This document shows, piece after piece, positions 36,020 to 48,184 of a DNA stretch of 64,000 bases. The stretch covers positions 270,584 to 334,583 of the forward strand of contig LSRX01000594.1 of assembly GCA_001939145.1 (NCBI GenBank), in the 5' to 3' direction. Both the position numbers and the translations under genes were made by a program. The notes under the pieces are model-generated. The model was not told where the DNA came from. It saw nothing but the letters and a program-made list of their open reading frames with translations, and searched no databases. Source of the stretch: Symbiodinium microadriaticum (Eukaryota > Sar > Dinophyceae > Suessiales > Symbiodiniaceae). The number at the start of each line of letters is the position of its first letter. Positions within the stretch are counted from its first letter, which is position 1.

Positions 36020-36260
36020 GACAATTCTTTGAGCAAGATTGCCAAGCAATCTTGCAATCTTGGCAAACTAGTCGGCGAGCAAGGGGTGCAAGTGGTGCAG
36101 TGGGGGAGCAAGATTGGCAGCAATCTTGCAATCTCGGTCTCCAAGAGGTAAACTAGTCGGCGAGCAAGTGGGGCAAGTTGACCAAGATTACGTGGCAATC
36201 TTGCTCCCCCCCACCCCTGACCAAGATTGCCAAGATTACCAAGACGGTTCCATCAAGCAA
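36020..36260. repeat. Tandem hairpin-forming repeats
   Basis: Units carry GCAAGATTG and its reverse complement CAATCTTGC separated by 3-6 bases: at 36032-36054, 36107-36128 and, further spaced, 36183-36206. The phrase AACTAGTCGGCGAGCAAG also repeats at about 36066 and 36152, giving a period near 86 bases. Confidence 0.7.
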
Positions 36261-36284
36261 TTGTTCTAAATTCCCGGCACAATG

Positions 36285-36324
36285 TAGCAGTAGTAGTAGT
36301 AGCAGCAGCAGCAGCAGCAGCAGC
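36285..36324. repeat. (TAG)n(CAG)n microsatellite
   Basis: Short TAG run passing into CAG triplets. Confidence 0.9.
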
Positions 36325-36329
36325 TTCGA

Positions 36330-37760
36330 CACAAACAAGAGGCGTGCAAACCCTTCCGCTCGCGCGCGCTCTTGCTTGCTTGCTGACGGCCTCTCTTCTT
36401 ATTCCACAGCGCTTATGGGACCGTCGAGGTCCCCTGGCCCGTCTCTCCCCTTTCGTCTCCCCCAGGGCCTAGGGGGCGTGTCAAACCCCCCGGCCTTTTG
36501 GCCCCCCACGATTCATGGGGCATTCGGGAGGATGTGATATCGGGGCATATTGAACCATCTTTATTAGGCTACAAGTCCCCCGACACAATGCTCAGCACAA
36601 TGGCTTTGGGACACCTGGTTCGAATTGTGTGTATGTCGCGGGTCAACTAGTTTAAAAGAAGTATTTCATCTCCCGGCACACACTGCGGTAGGCTCAAACA
36701 TGCACGATTCACCTCACATTCCACCGGGGTCTCAGAACACTGCCTAATTGGCCTAACTCACAAAGCCCAAGCTAGGACTGCGATTTTGCTGAGTGTATTC
36801 TGTCTCGCTCTCTCTTCTTCCACACAGTCAAGAGTCTTCAAGAGGGCAGGTCCCCGCCCACTCCGCACGCGATAAGGTGTGAAAGCTACAAAAGATGAGG
36901 CCAGCTGTGTCTCACTCTCTCTCTGGTGCTTGCTTGCTTGCTTGCTTGCTTGGGGTATGGAGACAGCGCCCTCTGGCCCAAGGGCCTACCCCTCTCGGTC
37001 CGCGGTTGTCGTCTGCGTGGCCCCTTGCGGGGGTGGAGACAAGTTGTTCCAGCGGGTTAGGAGGGGCAGCGGCAGCCGCACGCGTATGTGCACCCGCGAG
37101 TCCTTGCAGGGTTTTTGGAGCTTCCAAGCTGGCGGCTTGGCTTTACATTGGGGTCTCTCTCACTCTCTCTCTCACCAAAGGAAAACAAACCCCAAAGAAA
37201 TCCATCATAAAGTGCATCCGAATCACTTCCGAACTTCAGCCTGCAACATAAGGAACATACTTCGTGCTGCTGCAGTATGTGGCAAGATGAACCAGGCTGC
37301 ATCTCAACGCCACCACAGTGGAAGCGCAAAACCGTCATGCAACGAGAGCAAATGACCATGCCTTGGAAATCAAGCCATTGCCGTTGGAATCCCAGACTCG
37401 GAACGATGCCCTGTCCAGATGCCGATGCTCTCTGATCAATCTGATCAGACCAGACATTCAGAAAAGCAAATGCTTAACCGACCTGACGACGTCGGCGGCA
37501 CTGCCTGAGAAGTACAGGCTCGGTGGATGATAGATGAGCGGTACTCGCAGCTTTTAGAAACCTCAAGCAAACGTGCAAAAGGCACACACTCTCCACATGT
37601 CAGTAACTGCGCAGGGCGGCCTAGATCCTCCGTCAACTTGGCGCTGATCAACCCGCGTCTGGTTATCAGCATCCATGTCTCGGCCAGAGCATCAGCTTCC
37701 AAGATCTTCCAAGTGCACTAGGAGACCAAGCCCACCGGCGACGACAAAACTCTTTACAAG
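36330..37760. other. No recognised gene
   Basis: Contains short simple stretches (GCTT repeat near 36929-36950, CTCT tracts near 37160) and weak ORFs on both strands, none with a motif. Confidence 0.35.
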
Positions 37761-37767
37761 CTCGGAG

Positions 37768-38557
37768 CTACTCGCTACCTCTATGACTCTGTGGCGCTAC
37801 GGTCGGCTCGAACTTGCTGTTTGCAGCCGAGGCTGAGACCGCGAATTCTTCGTAGTCAATCTGATCATCCCGATTCACATCCGCCTCGAAATGTGGGCAC
37901 TGTGCAAGTGCCCAGCACTCCAACCCCAACGACCCGACCTCCTTCATCAAGGTGTCTATCTCCTGAGCTGTCACCGACACCGCCTCGGCTGCACTCGATA
38001 ATGCGACTGAAATTACAACTCGTGTCAAGTCCCGCGCAAGCCGCCGCATGAGCGAACCAATCTCGTGCCTGCCTGGGAAACGGGACTCTGGAGCAAACAG
38101 GATTCTATGGAATGCTGCCACCGTGGCACTGAGAGTGCCGTTGCCATTGGTGTCAGCAGCACGGAATGTGGACTGCACCACCTGAAAATCATCCACCCAG
38201 TGTGTCTGACAGATCAAGTCCGTATCGGCCTGCTTCCTCATATCGTCAGTAACTGTTTGCACTTTGGCCGCAAGGGAGTCCATCATTTCGTGGCCTTGGA
38301 ATTGAGCAGGCTTCGAGTGACCTGTCGAAAACAGCTTCGCCCTACTTGTCATGCTGGCAGGCGTCAATTCTGGCTTCGGTAATACTTTGGGATTGCCTCT
38401 TGCGTCTCAACCTGAGCTGTGGCCCCAACGCAGCCCACCACAGCGAGAGTGGCACGAACAGGATCTGTTGCTGCACCAGGGCTTTTGCTGCAGGCACCAA
38501 ATGTCGTGCGGCGCTCTCGAGCAAACCAAAATATCGCTTGACATGATCCTGAACCAA
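37768..38557 (-). CDS. EF-hand domain protein
   Basis: The minus-strand frame from 38367 to the stop at 37768 contains two EF-hand-like stretches: FRAADTNGNGTLS (about 38170) and FEADVNRDDQIDYEEF (about 37845-37890). The second loop has Asp where position 6 is normally Gly. Immediately upstream, in another frame (38342-38557), is a natural-looking amphipathic segment, MVQDHVKRYFGLLESAARHL and onwards, likely an earlier exon. Exon limits inside the 199-codon reading are uncertain. The C-terminal IDYEEF resembles IDYDEF of the EF-hand protein 3 kb downstream on the same strand, so the two may be diverged tandem relatives. Confidence 0.55.
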
Positions 38558-38599
38558 GCATGCAATCTACATCCATCGGCAGGATCGCTTGCGCGCAAG

Positions 38600-39480
38600 C
38601 TGCTCCATGGTCCTCATGCAGGAAGACTCCTTTGTCGTTGAAGCCAATTCGGCAAGAGCTCAGCGGAGGCTTCCAAGACTTCTTGTCAGGAGCCTCGTTG
38701 AGGTACCTAGCGAACTTGCGAGTCCTTGCATGCGATTGTAACTTACAGTAATGTTTCATAGCATGATCATCTGCGCACTGACGCAACATGGCAGTCTCCG
38801 TCACATACATCCTCGGAGTAGATTGTCAGATGTGAAATCTGAAACACGACTGCGATTCACAGCTCATTGAGGACATGGCGTTTGCCAATCCTTCCGATTG
38901 CCGGAGGCCTGTATTCTTACATTTTGTAAGTCCTGCAATATCAGATTTCACATTGAAATGCGGGTTGTGAAATGCCGGAACTGCAAAACAGGTCCTTCAG
39001 AAGAAGCCTGTGCTTGCCGGGGACGATCAGGACTGGGAGCGACTCCAGGTCGATGGTGAGAGCCATAGCCGCAGCCCGCTCGGCCCGCTCCCTGATCTGA
39101 GAAAGCTAGCCTGAAACGCGTGAATCACATGAAACCAATCAATGGAGTCGAACATCTTGGGTGGAGGGAATGCCGTACGTTAGCTTCAACGCTGCTGGCC
39201 GGATCAAGAAGATCGTATTTGCCAGGACACCGTGGTCATCATGCATGTGTCAACGCGTATTCTTTTGCAGTTGGCTGGGCTTCAGGTGTGCACGTGTCTT
39301 GCCCCAGAAAGCTTCGGCGGCACACCGCTAGGTGCTGTTGAGAGGAAAGCGTCATCGCTCCATGCCGGAGCCAATTCATCCCAGCCTTCCCTCTGCGTGC
39401 AGGCGGTAGCGCCTCTGTGGAGGCTCTCTTGCAACAACAAAATGTCATGAGTTATGACTTCCCAACACCGAGGCTGGAAC
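38600..39480. other. Unassigned region upstream of the EF-hand gene
   Basis: Minus-strand readings here may include 5' exons of the EF-hand gene or 3' exons of the phosphatase, but no motif (for example the GHxH site of the phosphatase) could be found. Confidence 0.25.
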
Positions 39481-39899
39481 CAATTCAAAAACAGCTCGTG
39501 GGCAAAGGCCCGGATAGTGCTGGATGAGCAGAACTGTGCCAACCTGCACCGACAGGTTGCGGGTAAACCAAATCATACCGAGATTCCGAGATCGGCGGTG
39601 CAAGCAAGGAGCGGTGTTCTTCCTGGCCCGCTCTTTTACGAGTTCTTGGCCAGCCTTCGCAAGTGCACGCCAACCACAGAGAAGTGCGGCTTGAAAAATG
39701 CCGAGTTTTGGAAATGTTTCTGAGCTGGTTGCTCGTGCGACTTTGCGCAAGAAGTCTTGGGAAACGTTGTGGCCTCGCATAAACGAAAGAGACTCCGGGT
39801 AGCCTTGCTATGCACAGCAGGCCGCAGCAAAACAGAGCCTCCGCAAAGATGGTCAGCACACCGCCGACCTCTCCTTTCAGGTACCATTTCATGCGTGTG

Positions 39900-41160
39900 G
39901 GCTGTCTCCCGGCTCTTGCTTTGCTCCCTCTCTGAGGGCTCGGCGCGTCTCCGCCAATCGCGCCATCCATCAGGAGCTGGCCGTTGGCATCCACGGCACC
40001 ATTTGTGTCAACCGCAATGACCTTTCTTGCAGCTTTCTTGGTTTCACTGAGGCGACAAGGACACCGCAAAGCTGCGCCTCCAAGTCGGCATCTGGGATCT
40101 CGTAGTGATAATTGTAGTCGGGAAGCCAGAACTGCCTGTAGAAGCTAGCGGCACGAAAGCGGTCCATCTGTGTTGCCAGCCTGCCTCGTCCATTCTGGGC
40201 GATGGGGATTGCGATCCTGCAACTGATGCTTGGGATGCAAGCAAAAGCTGCATGCCAGTGTCTGCGCAGAAGTCCTTGTTGAGCTGATTGCCGGAGTAAG
40301 CCTTTCAACAGCACAGGTGTACCAAGTACCAGGCCGTTAGGGATGGCAGGAGAGACCAGAGCCTGGAAGCCCAGAATATGTTTCGGCTGTACCTCGGAGC
40401 CAAACGAAACACTCCGCTTGAGTCGTTGGGTTGTGCACAATTAAGGCCATGGCATGTGGACAAAAGGCGTATGGGTCATGGCTACCGAAATCGTGGTTGC
40501 CATAGACTGCCAGCCAGGGAACCTGGCCAAAGGGGTTTAGCTCAGCTCGCACTGCCGAAGACAGGTTCAAACTTCATGAAAGCTTTTCCAAAACATATCG
40601 GCAATCTGCAGGGTGTCCCTAAGAACAAATGGACCATGAACTCTTGACGTGTTTTGGCAGGTAGACATCGCGTCGCATCGATGGCCGGGTGTTTCGAGGG
40701 GATTGGAAACACAATCGATTGGAGTTTCTCAGGCTGCCCTGCTTTGCTGCTTTACGAGAGCAAACGCCAGAGAAAGTCGGAAAGGGAACCGGAAGCAGGA
40801 AGAAGGGACTGCATGTCTGCACACGCTTCATGCTGCAAAGGCCCCCAGCCCTGTCGAAGGCTAAGTTGTGCTGTGAGCGCTCTCATCGCAGCTATCCGTG
40901 CCTGAAAAAGCGGCGAGGTCTGATCATTGACGCCATATGGCCTGAGGCCGAGGTTCTGTTCTCCAAGACTGACGACAGCCAATCTGGTTTTGCCCGAAGA
41001 ATCCCTTGGTGACTCCCTTTGGGGGTCCGATGGGGTCCGTGCTCGGCCCATGCCACTTTCCATGCCTGCCACCACGCTGCTGCCCTCATTTCTTCTGGCC
41101 TGAAACTGGCCTCTGGCGTGACCCCAGTCCAATAGAAGTTGTCTCCGACCTCGAGTTCCG
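39900..41160 (-). CDS. Metallophosphatase (tartrate-resistant acid phosphatase-like)
   Basis: Family motifs appear in order on the minus strand in separate exons. ELEVGDNFYWTGVTPEASF (about 41104-41160) carries the GDN metal-binding motif. VPWLAVYGNHDFGSHDPY (about 40460-40520) carries GNHD. FYRQFWLPDYNYHYEIPDADLE (about 40078-40145) corresponds to the W-x-P-x-x-Y-Y segment. VIAVDTNGAVDANGQLL starts at 40021. The last two are joined by a GC-AG intron, 40022-40077 (56 bases). The first DxH motif upstream and the final GHxH motif downstream were not located, so both ends are open. Predicted role: hydrolysis of phosphomonoesters with a two-metal centre, by family. Confidence 0.7.
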
Positions 41161-42180
41161 ACGCAGCTTGTAAGACAGCATCGTACATGCGAAATGCGGC
41201 GAACGTGGCACTTCTAGCACATGCCATCACGCCGTCAATGCCCCGCGATACGCTGCAATTGTCACACCGGCAAGGCCTCACTGTAACCGAGTCTGCTACG
41301 GAAGCAATGAAGAGCAAAGTCTTGCCGGCCTTACGCTGCAAAACCGACAAGTCGACCTGGAAAACCAGCTCTGGACGGACCCTGCGCCTGTCTTTGTGCT
41401 CGGACATAGCCTCTGCCCACAAAGCTGGTGGCCGATTCGTCTTTGTGACTCAGAGAGACTCTCAGGGTCACGGGCTCTTCACCAGGTCTGCCACCTTCAG
41501 CTGGCAACTGCCAGGCCTGAGATGCGAGCCCATCAAGCCAAGGTTCGCTTAGTCGGTGCTCAGCTCGTGACCCCCCGGCATCTAAAGCCTTTCCCCAATC
41601 ACCGATGACTATGAAGTAGTTGTTGCTTCTGCGCGGATCAGCTGCGATCCTGCCAGCGAATCAACTCGGGGTGAGTACCAGTCCCAGTACAAGATGATCT
41701 GCAGTCTGCCCGATTCATTTTCCTCAATTGGTTGTCCGGGTCGTACTGATTGACCTTGCCATGGAGCTGGTCATTTTCGGCAGAACCACGTTAGTAGGCA
41801 AAGGCATGCACATATTCGCCACCAGCAGGCACCGCAGGAAAACGACCTCGTCTCCAGTGAGCTAATGCAGGGAACATGAGGACATCTGCTACTTGACGTC
41901 TCTGTCTCCAGTGAGAACAAAGCCTTCTCCCAGATCAGCGCAGACTTCGTGGACGGTTGTAGAGGTCAATAAAGTCGTTGTGTCAGTGGTGACCGCTGCA
42001 GAAGTTACGCCTGAACATGATCGAAGATGTGACGAAACTCGAAGCATAACGCGCTGGACAATGCGACATTGAACAAGAACAAGAGGCAGACTAATACAAG
42101 ATGACAACCTCAGACTCATCCGTGCCTCCAGCGATCGTGGGCATCTGTGTGCTTGGCTTGGTGGAATGTTGATGCTGCTG
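41161..42180. other. Probably 5' part of the phosphatase and unassigned DNA
   Basis: The minus-strand frame stays open to 41422 with plausible residues, but no DxH motif is seen. From 41450 to 42180 no gene is recognised. Confidence 0.3.
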
Positions 42181-42183
42181 CAG

Positions 42184-42243
42184 AGATGATGATGATGATG
42201 ATGATGATGATGCGGATGATGATGATGATGATGATGATGATGC
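42184..42243. repeat. (GAT)n microsatellite
   Basis: ATG/GAT triplets with one GCG interruption. It creates poly-Met, poly-His, poly-Ser and poly-Ile frames. Confidence 0.95.
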
Positions 42244-42899
42244 TGATGGTGCCGCTGTTGTTGAGGTTGACTCTGGCCGAGATTGAACGAACCTCGGCAC
42301 ATGTTCTAGCAGCTGGCTGCCAACATGACATGTGTCTCTGTGCTTCGCACTGCACGGCATGATGCGGTCATCAAATGCAGAACGACGAATGCGCGAACAG
42401 CTATTCAAAAGAACAGGAACAGGGGAAGCAAGGCTGCGAAGCTTTTTGCGATAATGGAGGCAACAGCTGCAGTTTTCAGGATGACGTAACATGTTTGAAC
42501 CTGATCATACCATCATCGAAACGCAAGCTATTAGCCTCGGGCAGGGCTGTACGTCTGCATTCACGAGGCACTCGAATAGGACGTGATGTCGTTAAACTTT
42601 CTGAGTTATGCCCGAATATACGACAGAGTGTACCGCAAGCAACTTCAAAGGCAGAACGATTGAACGATGAGTTTCCTGTCGAGATGGCCCACAATATACG
42701 CACCAGCTAACAACATCTGCAAGCAGTCTTAGCTTCAAGCCAATTTTCGAAAGAATCTTGCAATTCCGCAGTCGATTGGGCCTGCTGCTTCGCCTGGATC
42801 TCAGTGGACTCGGCTTACCGTTGAACTCGACAGGAGTCAAAGTGTGCCTGGGACATGTGCTTCGATACACCTGCAGCAAAGCACGAAAGGAAAACATTG

Positions 42900-44463
42900 A
42901 ACTCAGCTCAATGTGTGAATCCCGCGCCTCCTTGTTTCCAGACCATCCAAGCCACTAGCAGCACTACCTCGTTTGTCAACCGAGTCTCGAAACATGTGCT
43001 GTTCATGGTACTGTCGCAACCGTCCGGGCATGCTGCCATGAATACCGCAGCTGCAGCTGCTACAGCCTTCCAGCGACGACCTGATAAACAATGATGCCCA
43101 AGCTGACAGATCTGAGCAAAAGGTTCGAGAGCTCGCTTGGTGCCATGCGGCGTGCACCATGGTGCTCCGCTTTCGTCCTGGTGGAAGGCCTGATGTTTGT
43201 GGCTTTGGACTAACTCAGGCAAGACTCCAGCTTGGCCGTCTTGTGGACCGGACGTGTTGCTCAAGAGCGACTCGGCATCTGACCTGGTTGTCACTGCAAG
43301 ACTCAACTGCTGCCACCAAAAACATCACGGCTCCCTTCGAATTCTGTGAAGTGTACAAAGATCGCAACAAAAGCCAGATGTCAGGAAATTGTAAGATAGA
43401 AACGCTCCTCCGTACTCAGAGCCAGCAGCACTGGCTTCACACCTCGCCACTCGCAACAGGAATGCCACAACGGCTTGCAGGATGACCAACGCTGTGGTCA
43501 GCTTCGGTAAGTCACTTGCTCTTCGAAGAATCTTCGACACCATGCCTCAACAAAGATGACAAATCTGCCCAGCGCTTTACTTTCTGTTGATAGTTCTGGA
43601 TTGCCAGCCTCCAATTCAATTCGATCTTCCTCTGCATCAGCCTGGGAATTCTGTTGTGTCTGCCCTCACAACGCCCGCACTCCCCGCCCACATGGCCCCA
43701 ATCTCCGGTCCTTTTGCAGATCAGTTTCAGGGTTTCCGTTCAAGAATTCACTGAAAGCTTTGGGCTTGGGGTTTGGATGTCACGGGCCGAAGACGCATAA
43801 AACCGAAAGCACTCTAGAACGGGTTCGGTACCTGGTGACTGGACAGCAGACGCTCGAACTCGCACCAGGCAAGGCTCCACAACGACTGGATACGAAACAA
43901 CTCCACAGGGACAACTGCACAGCAAGTGTCATGCATCTTGGGCTGCCAGAGCTGCTTTCATGGCTAGGCCCCACCGGCCACCTCACTGCCGCAGCTTCCA
44001 AGAACAGTGTTAAGGACGATGCGCCAACAAGCGGCACGACCTCGGCAAGCATCAAATGGTCAATGAATTTCATTTCATCCGGAAAGCCTGGTCTTCTGAG
44101 CAGGTGGCTCCAGCTGGCCACAACGAGCGAGGCTCGGCAGTCGGCATGTGAGGCCCATGTGCTGTCAAACAGACGCCCAAGAGCTGATGTGATGCTGCGA
44201 AGTGTCTCGGAATTCATCTCGAAACCTGATCCACCTCTTACCCAACCCCTCCCCGCGTGCCAAGCCTTGCTCAGCGACGGCATGCAACAAATACAATGCG
44301 CGGAAGGCGGATGAGTGCAACTTGCGAGATCATCTCGAGATGTGCATTCTTTCGGCAGCAGAAAAGAGCCGATTGACGATACATTATCCTCACGGGCCCA
44401 CTCTAAGGCAGCAGGACCTTCAGTCCTGGTCAACGAGAGTTGGGCAACATCATCGGATAACAC
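42900..44463 (-). CDS. Hypothetical minus-strand gene, several exons
   Basis: Three minus-strand readings look like real protein: 43780-44463 (central FEMNSETLRSITSALGRLFD through FPDEMKFIDHLMLAEVV), 43325-43543 (a hydrophobic stretch, LTTALVILQAVVAFLLRVA, perhaps one membrane segment) and 42908-43306 (ending with VVLLVAWMVW). They lie in one direction and may be exons of one gene. No family is recognised. A competing 252-codon + reading at 43556-44314 is less natural and is treated as a shadow. Confidence 0.35.
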
Positions 44464-44536
44464 ACGCGAACATCGTGAGCTGCTGTCCTGGCTGGTTCCA
44501 TGGAATCTTGCGGTCCGAGCCTCGCGCTTTCATGAT

Positions 44537-44950
44537 TTAAACCGGCCCACTGCGATCGCGAGGATGACGAGGCACTGGCGCAAAAGGCTCAGGTCGCCCA
44601 CCAGCATCGTCGGCACTATCTATGCCGGCAGCAGCTGCACCTGAAGTGCGAGCCCTCAAATGAGAGTTTGAGTTGCCTTCGCGGCTTTCCATTTTGCATA
44701 TATACTGCTGCAAGCTTAGATCCAAACTTATCCCCTGACGGCGCCACCGTTCACAGGCCTGCCCATGGGCAGGGTCTGGGTCTGAAGCCGATATTTGTGC
44801 CGACACCCTGAGCTGTACAAGCACGGATGTATCACGATCAGAGACAAACTCTGTCAGACTTTGGCAAGCACCCGTATAGACAAACACGATCGCGGGACCT
44901 CTTGTCCCCTCTCCAGCAGGCTGTGCATCCTGACCGTATGGACGCATCAC
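44537..44950 (-). CDS. Hypothetical protein fragment
   Basis: 137-codon minus reading with a plausible first half (VFVYTGACQSLTEFVSDRDT and onwards). It could be an upstream exon of the gene at 42900-44463. No motif is recognised. Confidence 0.25.
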   Translation of the reverse strand: MMRPYGQDAQPAGEGTRGPAIVFVYTGACQSLTEFVSDRDTSVLVQLRVSAQISASDPDPAHGQACERWRRQGISLDLSLQQYICKMESREGNSNSHLRARTSGAAAAGIDSADDAGGRPEPFAPVPRHPRDRSGPV

Positions 44951-45406
44951 GAATCGTGCACATACTCTCTATGTTTGTTAATGTATGCGTAAGTACACTG
45001 GCTGTGTGGGTGCTTTGGGTGTGGGTATCCCCGAAACGTTTGACAAACTCTCCCAAGAACAAACTGGATTCTCGCCCGCAAGGGGCGACAGATCAGCATG
45101 TTGAAGACTGACTTCAATCATTGAAATCCAAGCCAGCTTTCAACTGAAAGTTGCAGAGCCTGGTACACTGCCGCTCCAATTCCTTGCATCTTTGCCTAGC
45201 AGAGCTTGGCAGGAATCGCATTCCAAGTGCTGAGTTCGTTCATCTGGGGTCTTATACCGGGACAAGTCGTGAAGATAAGTTGTCTGCGTTGTACGCAAGC
45301 TCAATGTCATGACTAAGCAATGTAAGCAAACGAGCGGCTATCTTCGCCACCTTCTGGTGGGGCCGGGCCCTTATTTCAGACACTGACCCTGCAAACCCAT
45401 CAAATC

Positions 45407-45900
45407 TCAGTTGATGCGGAAATCCTCAATCCCATCAGCTCCCAAACTGAAAAATTGATTCCTGGACTCCTGGAGATTACAAATGCCGGATATGTACACC
45501 TTGTCACAACCAGAAGATACCAGCGAGATGGAAGAACGCCTGCGTGGCAAACCTACGCCAAAGAGGTGACAAGGACAAATGCTGTGTTTAGAAACTGTCA
45601 TCATGAAGAGGTGCCTCAGGTCGAGCATCTCGGCATCTGTGCACTGGGCATCCTGCACACTCAAGTCAAAGCTGGAAGCTCGCACAGAACGGGCGCGAAA
45701 GCCTTGATGGAGAGGAGCGGAGAATCGAGGAAGGAAGCCTCCCGCAGCCCGGCGGGGCGACTCTTTTGAATGCCCGGCCCAGGTCTCCAGGCTCTGTGGG
45801 CCGAGGGCCAGGCAGAAACGGACCTTGTCAAACCCTGCCCGGGCCCGGGCGCCTGAAAGTTCAAAGCTCTCTTTCGCGAGCGCTCTGCGATAGTTACGAA
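45407..45900 (-). CDS. Hypothetical protein fragment
   Basis: Minus-strand residues such as SFDLSVQDAQCTDAEMLDLR and DKVYISGICNLQESRNQFF (45407-45685) look natural, and an upstream reading with AKESFELSGARARAGFDKVR (about 45780-45890) may precede it. The frame joins are not determined and no family is recognised. Confidence 0.3.
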
Positions 45901-46194
45901 ATGCCCGAGGGCAGCACCGGATGCATCAGGCGAACCTGGGCCGACATCTCGAGAACCTCGGCAATGCTTTTATCACTTAACCAAATGCGAGCACATTTGG
46001 CAAGCGGAACCTCGTGGCGGGCGTCAGCACCTTGGGTCTTTTGCTGTTTCCACGCCGTGCAACCAGGCCAGCAGCGGCTAGCTGCCACCCTCTCGACAAC
46101 ACAGCTAAGCCATGTGCATTGTTGCTGAAGACGGGAGCCCTGCGCCAGAACAGACGCCGCATCAAATCGTGATCTAACTCTTGGAAGTATGATC

Positions 46195-46241
46195 TATGTG
46201 TGTATGTATATATATATATATGCATACATACATACATACAT

Positions 46242-46280
<39 letters not shown>

Positions 46281-46390
46281 CACACACACACATATATATA
46301 TATATAGAAAAAACAGATGTACACATATTATATATATATATGTGTATCTATATATATATATATGTATACATATATACATATATACATATG

Positions 46391-46447
<57 letters not shown>

Positions 46448-46520
46448 GTATACATATATATATATATATATACGTATATGTATGGTCACGCACACACACA
46501 CACACACACACCATCACAGA
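46195..46520. repeat. Compound TA/CATA/CAGA/CA microsatellite
   Basis: TA, CATA, CAGA, CACA and CATATA repeats run for over 300 bases. ORFs of up to 239 codons across it (poly-Tyr/Ile/His) are artefacts. A separate (TG)n run lies at 46672-46700. Confidence 0.95.
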
Positions 46521-46661
46521 CCACCCCCGCTCCCACGGGCGATTCCGGCCTTTTTCGTGGGCTCGGGATTCAAGCCCTGCTTTCTCGGCTGGCTTTAACC
46601 ACTCAACCGAAAACAAAAACAAACACAAAAGCAACAAAGATCCGCAGAGAGTGCCGGAAAT

Positions 46662-46698
<37 letters not shown>

Positions 46699-46719
46699 TT
46701 GTTGGTCTGTCTTCGTGTA

Positions 46720-48180
46720 GCTTCCAACCCCCAGCCTGGGACCAAAACAACAAAAAACAATCATAATTACTCTTTTGGTGTGTTGGTTCTTTGTTCTTTT
46801 GCTTTTTTCGTCTTTTGGTCCTTTAGCCTTTTGGTCTTGGTGTTCCGATTACTATGGGTAATTGGCACTGCCCAAGAAAATCCTGTAAAACCCAAACCAA
46901 AAGACTAAAAAAAACAATGAACCAAACAAGCAAAAAAAAACAGAACATTTCCAGCATTCTCCTTGGATGTTTGTCTTGTTGGTCTCGTCCGTCATATCTG
47001 GTGTTGCGAGCCTGCGCTTTTGCTGGAGATCCCCATACCAAAGCCCTAAACCTTAAAAACCCTATACCAAAGCATCTATACAGTTCTTGTTAGGATTCTA
47101 CACTTGGATTATATAAATTTGGTCTACAGGTTAGTTGTTGAATACTCTGGTACTAGTGGTCGTTTCAGAACAAATTAACTCGTTCAGTTCTTGTGCTTAG
47201 ACGTGCCCATGTGTGCAACCGCGATTACTAAGCCTCACACATGAGGCAGAAGTACCAATCACCAACCATATAGGTAGAATACAGCGTATTGTTGTTCGTA
47301 CAGTTTGATTCTTCCGTGATTCCTGGTCTCGTCGAGCCGACTTGTTATCTGAGTGAGTAGTGGCTATGTCTAATCACCTGTCGCTATCTTTTACACAAAG
47401 ACACTTTTATTGAGCTTCCACGCAGCATAATTTCCGACGCTGTTCCATATGTTTGTGCAATCTTTTCTCATTAACTTAACATTGGCCCAATACTTCACTA
47501 ATTCATACAATCATATATGCAACACCAAGCCGTATCGCCAGATAAATGCCGGTATAGCTGTAATCTTAACACCTCTACATTAATCTCTTAAAGCGTATTT
47601 CTCAAGAGAACAGTAAACTTCTGCAATAGCAGCTATTCGTGGCAGTTCGTGCCGCATTGATCCAATTCCAGTATCGGTACGAGTACTGGGAATTATCATC
47701 GTCATATACATACAAGCCCATCCCATCCCACTTCCATTCTCAGTCATACCTAAATTGTGAACACATTCTGCTATGCGCGGGTTATCGTATCAAGTGTAGT
47801 CAGTGTATTCTTAGTATTGCATTTACCAGTGGTTAAAGTTGCCGTTTTGCTTCCTTCAGTATTACTATCCCAGTGAACACTCTGTACCAATTCATTTCTT
47901 ATTTGTTCCAAATTACATGTTTCTGGATTAACCACTCCTGTGCGATTAGCCCTGGGATATCGGCGAATTGTTCGACAGTTTGTATTCTGACCATTTCTGG
48001 CCAACCAAATATTATCAGGACATGTATTAGTTGTTGAGTCCTGTGTTTATTCACATTCTAATGAGTATGTAACTACCAAGTGAGGAAGGGAGGTCCAGTG
48101 CGCATGCATTCCAGCGTCGAGCGCGCATTCACAAACAAAAGAGGCCCCAGTGCGCATTCTTTATCTTTCAGTAAAGGCGC
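46720..48180. other. No recognised gene; low-complexity DNA
   Basis: A T- and A-run-rich stretch (46745-47000, with repeated TTTTGGTC and AAACCAAA phrases) is followed by ordinary-looking DNA to 48180 without protein-like ORFs beyond about 80 codons. Confidence 0.5.
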
Positions 48181-48184
48181 GGGT

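Noticed and set aside
35324..36049. 241-codon minus-strand ORF and overlapping ORFs
   Set aside because: Poly-Thr, Leu, Ser and Val readings of a TAG/GAG microsatellite.
43556..44314. 252-codon + strand ORF
   Set aside because: The minus strand of the same DNA gives a more natural protein (43780-44463). The + reading is Ser/Pro-rich without motifs.
46189..46908. 239-codon and other long ORFs over TA/CATA repeats
   Set aside because: They are poly-Tyr/Ile/His readings of a compound microsatellite.
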